In this document: one piece after another, positions 44,145 through 55,404 of the stretch
Layout of the letters: the number at the start of each line of letters is the position of its first letter
Numbering within the stretch: the stretch's first letter is position 1
Assembly: GCA_011800155.1 (NCBI GenBank)
Contig: CM022377.1
Span: forward strand, 62,001-126,000
DNA length: 64,000 nucleotides
Origin: Flammulina velutipes
Taxonomy: Eukaryota > Basidiomycota > Agaricomycetes > Agaricales > Physalacriaceae
Reading direction: 5' to 3'
Made by a program: the position numbers and the translations under genes
The notes under the pieces: generated by a model
What the model was told of the DNA's origin: nothing
The model's database searches: none
Seen by the model: only the letters and a program-made list of their open reading frames with translations

Positions 44145-47100
44145 TCTAGGGATCTCCAACATGCTCAGCTGGTCTGGTTTCCCTACGCTGGATAATCGGT
44201 ATCAGCATTGTATCCCAAATCCGGCGTTTGGGCTTGCTTTCACGATGGACACGAGCATCGAGAAGGAACGGGGACTCCTGCGGTACGTGGCTATAATCCA
44301 CATATTCCGTAGAGAGGAAGAGTTTCAAATATCCGACATCAACATTTTGACCCTCGTGGAGATAAAACGAGTGCGCTCGAGCACCACCCGAGCCATATCC
44401 AATGGTAAGGGAACCATTAGGCCGAATGGATTCGAAATTATGGAATACGGGACTGTCATGCTCGTTTCGGATCATCGGCATCACAATTTGTAAGCAGGAC
44501 CTCCAGCACCAGTTTGCCAAGCTGTTGCTTAAGTGCACGAGGCATTTCCCTAAGTTCTAGAGCCTATTTATGGATTCGCCGTGACCAACGCGTTGTGGAT
44601 GTACCAAACTTAGTACGAATGACATCGGTATAGCAGTTTGCCATGTTCTTAGGGTACATGCTACGTAGGTATGTCTTCAAGGAGCGCACTTAGTGCCTCT
44701 CGTGCTCGCATTGACCTCCCAGTTAAACTTACTTACCATCTTGTTCTGATCCTTTGCGTAGCTACCACACATTTCATAAGAGATTGTTAATATATATACT
44801 ATAGTACTGTAAGCAACAACCTTCAAAAGTCAAGCTTGCAATTTTCTCCTTCATCCGGTCTCCATACGGCGTAGTACCCGTTTGTGCTGTGCACATGCCA
44901 CACTTTGGCAAATTATGTTTCCCAATGTAGGTGGTTTAGACAGCTCCAACTGGTCTAGACACCGTAGAGCTACAAGGGGAGCGTGACAATTACACACTCT
45001 CAATACCCTCTATGAACTCCAGGGCATATATACATATATGATATACACACATCAGGGTGTTGCTCAAGAGCTTAGTGTGGATTCAGAGAAGGATAATAGC
45101 AGCTACAGCTAGTAGTAGACCCCATCTCTATCAAATACAGCAGGCTGGCAAGCAACGGGCATTTCACGATATTGCGCCACACTTTAGCGCGGACTTGAGT
45201 TGGTAGTGCATGGCGTGACGTGGTGGATTAACGCTGAGCGGGAAAGCCAGATAGACTCTTCAAATGAGTTGAAAGATACTTACCTAGCTGGCTGTATGCC
45301 TCCCGCGCGCGCAGGTGCCGAAACATACAATAACATTGGATCTAGTACAAGTCAATAAATGGTTGGAAGGGCGACTACATGGAGCTTACCAATGGGCCCA
45401 AGCAATCGAATGGGTCTTGATTTATCTATCTTATCAGCAACGAATGGCTCAGGATAAGATTGAGCTGTGGAAGGGTCTGTCACAAGTTGAAGGTTCCGGG
45501 GACCGGCACCTAGTACTCTGACCTTGCACGAACAGACGGGCGAGCTCGAAGTTAGTGTATGCATTAAGAATGGAGTGTATATGCTACCTTTTGTGCTTTT
45601 GTACTACGCGTTGTGGCGAAATGGTCCAACGACGAAGCAAACATCAAAACCTAGACAATGTATTCATGCACGGAGTACAAGTTGTAAAACCACAACGTAC
45701 CGAGATAAAGATGAATCAAAAATGCTAACTAATGTAAATCTAGTCAATAGAAAGAGCAGGTATGTCCGCTTCGACGAGATCCAGCGACATTGACTACAAT
45801 ATATGCCCCGGCGGGGCAAATCATCGCGGGGACAAGTAGTAGAGAGATATAAGACAAGGGGATGTACCCTTTTCATCTGTCCAGTGCATCGCTTATAGCT
45901 CCCCAAATTTTGATACCAAATACACAATGGTACGGGTCCATGATACACTGTACAAGACATGCATGAATATGCATGCACCCAGGCTGGGATACAAAGACCC
46001 GTGTCGACATAGACCCCTTGTCGACTCTCGAAGCGTTAAGGGAATTAATGGAACTATAGGATGAACACTTACTGATGATGCCAGCACTTCCCGGGCTGTC
46101 GGGACAAGAAAATGATGAAGTGTGGCGCACGTGTGTACGAAATCATCAGTGCGGACATACAGGATGCCCAGAACATGCTCCAATAGTATTTTGACATCTG
46201 TAGAGCACGTTTAGAGCGTCCGGAGGTGACGCGAAGCTTCAGAAATGAGCATGAATATAGTGACAACTTGAACCTTACCAGGAAAATGACATGCCCGGGT
46301 GGCTTTGATACAGAGTATCGAATGCTAGAAGTTGTGACTGTTTATATCTAACTATAAGGGCACACAGCCATTAGTGTAAAGCTCAATAAACCAAGGAAGC
46401 TAAGCACTTGTGGTGAAGATTGCATTCATGATACCCTGTGGCCACCTCGCAGGGTAGACGAGTGATTCACCTATTGCAAACATTGAAAAAAATAGTTGAA
46501 TTAATGTTAGAACCACCGACAAGTGATCCCAGCATGGCTCGGGCTGTCGGAACGACATTTCGTTGAAGTGTGGCGCACCGGAACGCGAAATAAGTGGTGC
46601 ATCGATGGGAAGGGTACGGGATGTTCTATAAAATCTTACAAATGTCTAAGCAACTCACAATCAAGCCACTTCGACTACACCGAGCATCATAATCAAAGTA
46701 TAAACCTGGTCCCAAAGTTCCGCTAATAACTTACTGCAACATCAACGTGGGCCGATGAAGCCAGGTAATCATATATGTCCGAAAACGAATACAAAACTAC
46801 AAAATCGTTAGCACTCATCAAAAGGAACGGGCCAAAAATGAACACATACCTTGAATCCGATCTATCTGGCCACGATCAATTAGGGAACATGTCATCCGGA
46901 TGAATCTCCTTCACCCAACCGAAATTTTGTGCATTTGCACAGTCAGTACTATTCAGTTCTCACCTTCCGCAACATGCAGTATTCATCAATCTTCTTTCGA
47001 ACGTTATGATATTTATTTTGAGACTTTGTGATTATGTTACTCCTTGATTAAATTAATCGACAAAATGATAAATATGGTAGTGGTGTTTGAGGTCCTCAGC

Positions 47101-48987
47101 TTACGAGTTATGATCCGCATCACCGGCATCGAGCATGACAGTCCCGTATTCCATACGAAATTGCCCTTGGGGCCGGCTGATGCAGGCTGATAGTAAGGAT
47201 CTAAGATCATAAATGAGGTCCTGAGTATAGCACTCAAGATATAACTCACTGATACTCAGAACACTCATGTTGAAATAAAACATGGAAACGAAAAGCGGAA
47301 CGCTCGACTTGTTGGTGATGCAAAAACCATAGCGCTTTGGTTTATCGCCTATCCCGATGTTGATCATGCCGTTGACAACAAGATTATCACCGGTAGGTTT
47401 CAACGGACCCAAGCGCACGCGCACGAGCTCATAGCATTCAATTCCGATCTTTCCAGATATGAGAGGTGTCTCAGTAGTTGTGCGTCGCAGGTTCCACTGA
47501 AAATCAGCGAGACCGTGGAGGACACGGGCCATGGTCTCGCTATCCGTTGCTGGGTGATAGAGAATTTCAGTCAGTCCAGCGCCTCGACAAACCGGATCCA
47601 TGGTTTCGAATCGTGCTGTACCACCGCTCGGATCGACAGTGACTCTGAAGTCAATGTCCTGCTCCGGAGTGGCATTGGTGAAAACATGGAAAGAGGGTTT
47701 CGACGCAGATGTCACAGACATCTGCTGTTTGATGGCTGTGAACATGCCGCAAAGGTCGTCGTTGAACTGAACGCCCAGGCGGACAGCCGCCATGCTCCCC
47801 GTACGTGTTTGGAGTGCGAATCCGCCAACTTCGGGTATGGAAAAAGGTCGATCGTCTCCAAGAGGACGCAGGGTTGACTGGAAGGCGCTAACCTGGTCGA
47901 CGACGAGATGGCCAAACATATTAGCACAGGATTTGGTGTCATAGACAGCGAACACGGCGTCGACAGTGATTCCGTGCGCTTCGCCAGCGTCCATGACATA
48001 TACCGAAACATCCTTATCAGGTTGGGTAATGTTATAGACGACGGGTTTTGGGCTAGGAGTGCGGTTGGAGAGGAAAGTGAGGTACTGGTTGATCCCTTCG
48101 CATTGGGGATTTTGGCTATCAAATGAATGGGTAAGGATTCCAACCAGTAATCCAGATAAAACAAGCTTGCCTGGGGAGTGCAGGAAGGCTCTGAATAATA
48201 TCCGAGTACGTGAGTTGCGTTAAATCCTCGGTACGAAGGAGAGTCATCAAAGCAGACGTGAAAAGTCCTCGACCATTGACCTCTTGGGCGAGCTGGAGCT
48301 CGGTACAGGCGGAAAAGAGGACATGAGAACCAAGGGCGGTGTTTTTATCTTTGGTTAGAACGTTTGATCCCCGAGAAGGAGGTAACGCGTCGGCGCCTAG
48401 TCTGGTTCCTCGAGGAAGGTCAACGCCACGGGCGACGAAGTCGACACTTTCGACCATGCCTTCGGAGTGGCGGGTACCCGATCCAGAGTGACAACAATCA
48501 AATACGACAGTCTGCTCAAACGTTGAGTTGGTATTTCACGCTCTTAATAAATATAGCTTACGATATTGTTTCCTTTTGCGTTTGCGATATCTTCCAGCAG
48601 CTGGCTCAGTTTGATATCAGACAACCCGTTTTTTGCAACGGAAGAAGTGGGGTCAAAGTCGTAGGGGATGAGAGTCTGGATCTTCTCGTTGGATACTACC
48701 CAGTCGTCGGGTGGTAGAGCTTCGCTTCCGTGACCGGCGTAGAAGATAAATAGAAGGGCGCCCATGGGAATTCGTGTATCTGTGGAAAGGGATTCGAAAG
48801 AGGCGGTGATGCCAGCAGCAGTTGCTGTCTCGTTACGGAGGTTAGTTATGTTCGCGGGCGGGACGTGTAGGGTCTCGACGAGAAAAGAGACCACGTCATC
48901 TGCATCAGCTACACATCCAGACAGGTTGGGGATCAACTCGTTCTTGTAGATGTCGGTACCGATGGTGAGGGCGAATATTGGAGCCAT
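44145..48987 (-). pseudogene. Caspase-like peptidase, copy 4, split by a 2.7 kb transposon
   Basis: Exons are 48987-48562, 48511-48171, 48115-47250, and a last exon starting at 47200. That exon runs into a TIR element at 47155 and resumes at 44438, ending at 44146. His86 lies in FYAGHGSE and Cys149 in VVFDCCHSGSGTR, so the protease domain itself is intact. The C-terminal motifs LTIGYGSGG, VDVGYLKLFLSTEYVDY and WDTMLIPIIQRR lie beyond the insertion. The two halves of the exon are in the same frame, with one target-site copy between them. With the element in place, translation ends shortly after PYYQPASAG in transposon sequence. Intron 2 (48170-48116) has a GC donor. An upstream exon like that of copies 1 and 2 may exist, since CATCAG precedes the ATG; ATG 48987 is used here. 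Confidence 0.85.
44439..47155. mobile_element. TIR DNA transposon, non-autonomous, 6 bp target duplication
   Basis: Both ends begin TATGGAATACGGGACTGTCA, with 26 bp identical and then about 30 bp of weaker match to a shared GTAAGC. CGAAAT flanks the element at 44433-44438 and 47156-47161. The 2717 bp interior has no transposase that I can recognise, only short frames. It contains two related 50 bp segments at 46079-46131 and 46527-46580, each ending GAAGTGTGGCGCAC. The target duplication is 6 bp (7 if one flanking T is counted), which does not settle the superfamily. Confidence 0.85.
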
Positions 48988-49044
48988 TGGACTGATGGGA
49001 AGGTTAAACAGTGGATTGACAGAGCGTTAGAGTCTGTCGCACCT

Positions 49045-49550
49045 TATTGCTGTAGGAGGAGGAGGAGGAGGAGGGAGAATTGGTTTTGAAAGAAAATCGA
49101 TGAATTTTGCACTACTATGATAGCAGATGTGAGCAAGGCATTCCCAAGTTGTATAATGTAATAATGCTCACAACCACTGGGGAAGACAGCAAGGAGCATC
49201 GAAGATGCCGAACAGCTTCCTAAGCGTCCAAGACATGACACACATTCCGGTGGGTGAGAGGGAACAATTCGCGAGGACAGCTGGTTGTGGGTAGAAGTAT
49301 CAGGACAGCATGCACTCGGAGGACGTGTGAGGAAGGCTGTGAAGGGCTGTGGAACACAAGGGAACTGTATTAATAGTCGTTTCGGATTGCATTGGGGGTA
49401 ATTCACAGAGTCGTAGGAAGCTGCGCGAGGAAGTATCAAATTCGAGCCAGTTTGAGCTGCCTCGTTGAGTTAGAGTCGTGGCGGCACGAGTAAAGTATGC
49501 TCGGATCATGGTGGAAGGTATGCCCTCGCGAGTGGATAAATCCCTCAAGC
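49045..49550. repeat. Caspase upstream block, copy at 49.2 kb, with a GGA microsatellite
   Basis: This matches 9398-9760 in the same relation to the caspase gene. A (GGA)n tract of about 30 bp lies at 49047-49076, just upstream of copy 4. No intact frame. Confidence 0.6.
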
Positions 49551-49627
49551 CCACGTCACGCTCGTAGCTTGGATGTCAATTGCAATTGAAGCTTAAGCGC
49601 AATAGATTCTAGAAAGGTCACGTTTGA

Positions 49628-50035
49628 TTATGGTGTCTGAGTTGCGAAGCATGAATCTTGAAGAACGTGATAGAATAGTGATAGAGAAGCTCATACAGTA
49701 TCCCACGCGTTTGCGCGGATTGTTGAAGAGTCCAGCGTACAAAGACAGTGGCACGAGCGAAATGGTGATGGTGGATTGTAGACTCGAGCCACGTGGCATT
49801 GCCAAGCGGAAACAAACAAATAATATTCCTTCGTCCTTCCAACACGACGACCGCCAATACACAGATATTGTCACTGGCCAGCTGCGAGACTCATTCGTCG
49901 TCGTCGGTGACAACGACGACCACAATGGTGAGTGACCCATTGGCAAAATACCGCTTCCTTGTCCACATAACCAAGTCGTTCCAGTGCCGAACGACAATCT
50001 GGGAGTCTTCGTGCGAGAAAATATACCAGGTGTGT
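49628..50035 (+). repeat. Repeat family R1, copy 4 (best preserved)
   Basis: A plus-strand frame starting with MNLEERDRIVIEKLIQYP at 49654 runs to DSFVVVGDNDDHNG, which is followed directly by a GTGAGT donor at about 49926. This suggests R1 was an exon of a real gene. The downstream exon is not traceable. The DSFVV-DND-NG ending is shared with family E, so the two families may derive from one gene. Confidence 0.55.
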
Positions 50036-50439
50036 CTGACGCGTATCGCGAGTGGACGTCTACTAATGTCATGCAGGCCCGTATGCTAGATAGAGGACGA
50101 TGGCCAACTGAAGCTTGTTCAAGCCCGGCTTGCCGATGAAGCAGCGAGACGAGCGCTCACGCATGTGCCAACAAGTCACTGCTACTAATATGCCTCCTCC
50201 CTGTCCGCCTCCGCATCCAGGCTGAGATAGCATGTTCTCGCTGGAAACGTAGGCTCATAGGAGGTCGACGCGTCCCGCACAGTCGCTCGTAAACGATTAG
50301 GATAGGACAGCCTGTGGGTACTCTTGTTCTTACGACTAATTCCCGTTCTGACATCGTTGTCTAGGTCAACCGATATCCTTCCATCGTGCCCTTTCATGGA
50401 TTCGATGTCTGTGTTTACCCAGGAATTACGCCAACCTAC

Positions 50440-51420
50440 ATAATCTGTAAGCACTTCTATACACAACGTAACTTTCTCATTAATTTGGGTATAGAATGGC
50501 TCCTGCGATCTCTACCAGTCGAAATGCTCTTTCTGTACCGAAGCACCTTCCCCAGCTTGCACCTGGTTTCACCACTCTCGAACACATCCGCCTGCGCTCT
50601 TTGGACATCACTCCCCTCCGGGCTCCCCAGACCACACATCCTCGGAATCTTCCCTATCACAGCTGTCGCTTTTCGCCGTTCCAGCACACTCCCGACGTAT
50701 CATATACCTGGACCGGCATCTCTCCAGCGCCCCGCGCACGCTCCGCTCATGCACGCCAAATCGCGATCTATAGCGAGCCCGGTATCATAAATCACTACAT
50801 TTCTCCCGCAGAATCATGCCGCTCTCCGATGTCCTATCCACTTGGGCCCTACGCTGGCGAACTCGCAAGCGTACGAACATTTGGCGGAGACCAATCTTAA
50901 GTCCTGCAGTATTATCATCACTGTGCGCTACAAAGCCAGGGGAATGTCGGGAGGAAAACGTATCCCGCCCTCGAGCCGCTCAAATTCTCTGGATCCTTCT
51001 ACAACCAGCGGGTCTTTACCTCTCCGCAAGCTTTCTTTACTCAACCAACCACGGTTCCACCCTCCAGGGGCTCGCACACTATCCGACGTCCTCACGAGCC
51101 GGATACCAGAACACTTCGAGATCGTCGATATCCTCGACGGAGAGAAGGTACCCAACGAGCCTCGGACCCGCGTGGAGTTGGATCGGCTCAAATTGTTGGT
51201 GATTGGGTATCGTCCTGAAGCATACTGGTCGATGTTCGACACCATTGGCGCTCCTTCGTTGACGGAGCTATCGCTCGTCGGGTCATCTTACGACCACGAG
51301 GAAGAACACGACGAGCTTGATTTCGTGACGATTATACTTAGCCGTCATCGAGAAAGTTCAAAGGTTGCGGAAGGTCATCTTCCCCACTGACTGCGAGGAC
51401 GATATCCATACCCCAGCGAA
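50440..51420 (+). pseudogene. Decayed LRR / F-box-like gene, copy 3 (fullest)
   Basis: An early frame has LPQLAPGFTTLEHIRLRSL and then shifts. A later frame (50842-51390) has FEIVDILDGEKVP, LKLLVIGYRP and APSLTELSLVG, the Leu spacing of an LRR solenoid. Comparison with 10.4-11.5 kb and 4.3-5.0 kb shows that these are three copies of one gene, each broken. It lies downstream of R1 copy 4. Confidence 0.5.
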
Positions 51421-51599
51421 TACTGGCGACCTCGGCGCGCGATGGGTCTTGGAAATGTACGCTTGTTTACTTGCTGTTCGGCTTTTTGGATTCGTCATTG
51501 ACGGATATGAAGTATTTCTTGCATCGATGGGGCGGATTTAGAGGGAGTGTGTGGACGGGATGCGTGTCTGTCGAAGGTGGTGGGTGTGGGCGCGGCTTG

Positions 51600-52034
51600 G
51601 GTCGACAATGATACTTTCTTTGTGCAAACCATGTTATGGCGTGGACATCACAACGAAGACAACAGAGCTGTGCGCTCTAGCTGTGAGCTTCGCGTCAGTT
51701 CCAAGGCCGCGGTGACCCCCCTCCAAACTGTTCGGACATGTAGATTCGGGAGTTCTTGGACCGAATTGTGCCGTCGTTCGTTCGCCTTGACAGGGTGATG
51801 AGCAAAGACGTTATTTCGCAATATGCGAGTTTGATTATGGCGACGAGTGGGCAGAGGTTCCATTCGGATAGGATGGATGATGCCTACACATATGACGGTG
51901 ATGGCATGGTGGCGTCTTCGCTAGAGTTTGTGTTGGAATCATCCGTTAAGGATTCACCTGGCCGAACCGTGCTTCCGTTGAAGACGAAGGTGGTTCTTTT
52001 GGCTTACCTTCGTGATTGGGAGCGCGGAGCCTGA
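51600..52034 (+). pseudogene. Truncated paralog (C-terminal end) of the coiled-coil gene at 53.5 kb
   Basis: The frame 51756-52034 has LDRVMSKDVISQYASLIM, SSLEFVLESSV and LPLKTKVVLL. It matches LDRVTGQEVISQHANLVM, CSLEFGLQLSV and IPLKTKVVLV at the end of the gene at 53450-54921. The N-terminal and coiled-coil parts are absent, so this is a 3' remnant. Confidence 0.7.
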
Positions 52035-52141
52035 GGATGCGTGGACGTAGACTGCGAATATGGATACGGACTTTTTTTATCAAGAATGGGCGTAAGTAGT
52101 ATTATGTTTGGATGTACATTGACGGAGGATGAAGCCTCATG

Positions 52142-52661
52142 TTAAGCTTCTTCGTAGATGACTGCGCGTATAATCCAATGGCGTCCACTCTCGTCTAAGC
52201 CATGATCCAGGAGCTCACCTTTCTATATGCATGTTAGCACGACACAATACGTGATGGTGTTATACATACATCGCTCAATTCCTGCAGTGCGCCACGCATG
52301 ACGCTGCCGTCACGCTTGGTCAACGCTTCTGCAGCTACTGCCCTCTTGCCAATTGAGGTGGCCCATCCCCAAGGCAACACATATATCACGTAGTCCTCGA
52401 TCTCAGATGAATATTGGAGTTCTATATCCTCTTCGATCTCTGATTCTTCTGTGTGTATGGTCTTTTTCAGAGTAAGGTCCATTTCTTTAGTAAGCTCACT
52501 CATGGCTCGCGCCATGAGGCTTTTGCGTGGTCTAGAGTGCGTGTGAGTGAGCGAGTATTGGTATTTAGGCGTTGAATAGAAGGGGCGTACACGGCAGCGC
52601 TAGCCATCAACGAGGGTAGCAGGAGAGCAACGGCTAGCGTGAGGAATAGGTAGAGGCGCAT
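52142..52661 (-). CDS. Small secreted protein, three exons
   Basis: Exons are 52661-52591, 52531-52270 and 52222-52142, GT-AG with consistent phases, 137 residues. The N-terminus MRLYLFLTLAVALLLPSLMA is a clear signal peptide, with a likely cut at ASA-A. The mature part has an acidic middle (EESEIEEDIELQYSSEIED), a hydrophobic VIYVLPWGWATSIG segment, and two dibasic sites (GKR and TKR). It ends RAVIYEEA. No cysteine pattern or known domain is seen. It does not end in a CaaX box, so it is not a typical basidiomycete pheromone. A role as a secreted effector-like or wall protein is only a guess. Confidence 0.65.
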
Positions 52662-53449
52662 TTTTGGTGGTGAGGTATTTTATTGGCTATAATCTACGAC
52701 CTTGATGCTTAGCGTCAGCATAGTACTGAAATTATCAGCCAATTGGGAAGTACCGGCGTAGATATGGAAACTTGAGATATGTAAGGACTCCAAGCAACCG
52801 TAGTTGTCCTTTTGAATACAAGATGGATGGGAGACCTGTGCCATCTGCTGTGTTACTGGGTCACATCAAAATAGCCACTAGCATAGGTATGCATGAGTAC
52901 TTTTCTTCTGTCGGTATTGGTTCTGAGGCACAAATTTCTGTGCTACAGTGCATTCAATGACAAACGACGGTCAGGGGTAACGGGGCCGTGGGTGGTTGAT
53001 AACAGTGCCATTATTACACGCATGCATTAATGAGCTCGAGAAGAAGTGTCTGTTATCCTTATACGTGCGGAAATTGATCATTTCAAGGCTGGGGGGGATA
53101 CCAGATAAGGATACGGTAGATCAGATCATGTTCGGTCATTTTGATCCTTGACTTTCTACCATCATCATCTCTGGCGTATCGAATTCGATGCACAGCAATA
53201 TTCGATTTCCCGTGGACTGCGATGACCTCGATCGACTCTGAGGAAGATACTTGCATTGGATGTGGTATCACTACCCTGTTGTCCGTGCTCGTAACTACGC
53301 GCAGCAATTCTCGCTCTGGAACTATTCGAGGAACACGAGGCAGAGGAGTTTTCACCGCAGTTTGAAACCATTTCAACCTAACCACAGCAAACACGCCTCG
53401 CTTTGGACTGCCACCCTCTAGGCTGCACAATTGTCTTCGGGCGTGCAAC

Positions 53450-54921
53450 ATGTTCTTCCTTACCTTTCTACTGTCACCTCTTTGTTCGATGATCCAAGCA
53501 TTCGCAGGATTCGCAGGAGCAACAGCCTCTTATTTCGGCCTATCGACAAGGGCTACCGACACTGTACAGCTTTCGTCAACAGGAGAGACGTCTTCAAGTG
53601 ACCAAAATGACGCCCGTTCGAATGAAACTACTCAGGTATGTACTCCCATAATCGAACATTTCACACTCAAATACGGCCTCTAGTCTGACGGAAACGGGCA
53701 TCATAGTCGAGCCCACGAAGCCCAGAAAGATCAGCGATCCTACGAAGACGATTACTACGAGCTCAAACGACGTCTTGACGAGGTACAACAGACGCATGAG
53801 CGTGCATTGGCTCACCATCGGCAATTGTACGAGCAGCTCCGGGCGGACAAGGACACGTTGGAGAGGAGCTGGAAGGTGGAATCCGAACGACTTAGGGATA
53901 GGGTGGATATTTCGCAGAAGCAGCTGCAACACGAGCGTAGCCTGCGAGAAGAAGACAGGAAGTTGCTAGAGATCAGGCGGATGGAGCTTGAGGACGCTCA
54001 GGTGTTCTTGGGATCGGCGGACACTGTCTCGGGCGAAGAAATCTCAGCCATGGTACAGGCACTGAACTCGCACATACATCAGCTTGCGGCGACGATTGCG
54101 GAATCTGGTGACTTTCTCGACGATTATCAATGCGACCAGGCTACCGTCGAAACCGCTGCAGAGTATTTTGGTCAAGACCTTTGCCGTCTTATGTATGCCA
54201 GCCGCAAGCAGGACCCGGATCGTCGGAAATTTCTCATCCAGATCGCTCTGCAGGTCGCTCTGCTTTGGGCTTGCTCGCACATCGTGGATCGCTGGGCCCC
54301 TAAGTTGGTTTACAGCGACGTGGAATCGACTTGGAATACAATACAAAGTTTGTGTGCGTATTCGCGATGTGACTCTCCCGCATTAGAAATTGACCCAAAC
54401 TCGTACTAGATCCTCAACGTACTTCAGGACGCTGGAAGGTTATAACTCGTTCCCACCTCAAGTACACAAACCCAGTGCTAGTCTCGGTGCATGCAACTAG
54501 TCTGTGTGCTCGAGCAATGGGACTCGTGATGCTTGTCGCTGGTTTCAAACCAGTCACGACCAACCCGCAGTTGGCACAATCCACTGTGATAAACGCATAT
54601 AGTGCTTCACTTGATGACATTGTGAACGCCGCGATTCTTTTGGATAGGGTGACGGGTCAGGAGGTGATATCGCAGCATGCGAACTTGGTGATGATGTCGG
54701 ATACGGATGGACAGATGTTCAATCCGGAGTGGATGGAGGATATGTACGGGGATGGGAAAGGTCTGGTGGCGTGTTCGCTGGAATTCGGGCTGCAACTTTC
54801 TGTGCGGGGTCCAAAGGGACAGATGGTGTCGTCTACCATCCCGTTGAAGACGAAGGTGGTCCTCGTGTCCTCCATTTGCGATCGGGAACGCTCGAGCACC
54901 GAAGTGTCGGAGGATAGATAG
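53450..54921 (+). CDS. Coiled-coil protein of an agaric orphan family, three exons, intact
   Basis: Exons are 53450-53635, 53684-54353 and 54410-54921, GT-AG with consistent phases, 455 residues. The N-terminus is hydrophobic (FFLTFLLSPLCSM), a signal peptide or signal anchor. Residues about 75-155 form a charged coiled coil (YYELKRRLDEVQQTHERA and onward). A helical domain follows, with the motif LEDAQVFLGSADTVS and ALNSHIHQLAATIAES, then QIALQVALLWAC. The last exon carries GRWKVITRSHL and the conserved end SLEFGLQLSV and IPLKTKVVLV. I recognise the pattern as common in mushroom genomes but know of no assigned function. A 3' fragment of a paralog lies at 51.6-52.0 kb. Confidence 0.75.
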
Positions 54922-54924
54922 TCT

Positions 54925-55404
54925 GTTGACTGATGTACTCCAAATGGAACGACGTCCTGGCTATACTTTGGGTACTTGTAAGTAGTTTGTATTCTATATA
55001 ACTGTAAACTATTGACATTTTACGTCTCCGATGATCAACATCGAAGGTATGTGTTCCACCACGCCAGAATCACATGTTTCCATTTCACCGCGCAGCCTCT
55101 TTTCCAAACTTTCACCAATGCAAGCCGGAGCGCCGATTCTATAAACGTCTGGTTGAGTCTCGCTCCACCGTGTCCAGCCCACGACCACGATGCACCTGCC
55201 TGCTGTACGATGGCGTTACTAGGTACTGTACTCGCATGAATGTAAGATACGTAACATATAACGCTGCCCTCGTTACGTATACTATGTGGCGGGGTCGTAA
55301 CGTGTAACGCAGAGGTCGTATCTAATGTGGAGTGCGTTACGGAGAAGTGTGGCGCAAATATGAGTAACTTGAAAATAAGAATTGTCAACAAGCATACTGT
55401 TCAT
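54925..55404. other. Intergenic, no gene recognised
   Basis: Several CGTAAC/GTTACG words are clustered at 55200-55345, and a GAAGTGTGGCGCAAA word lies at 55343-55357. No coding frame is supported. Confidence 0.4.

Noticed and set aside
52142..52661. Mating pheromone precursor
   Set aside because: It has a signal peptide and dibasic sites but lacks the C-terminal CaaX motif of basidiomycete pheromones and is too long.
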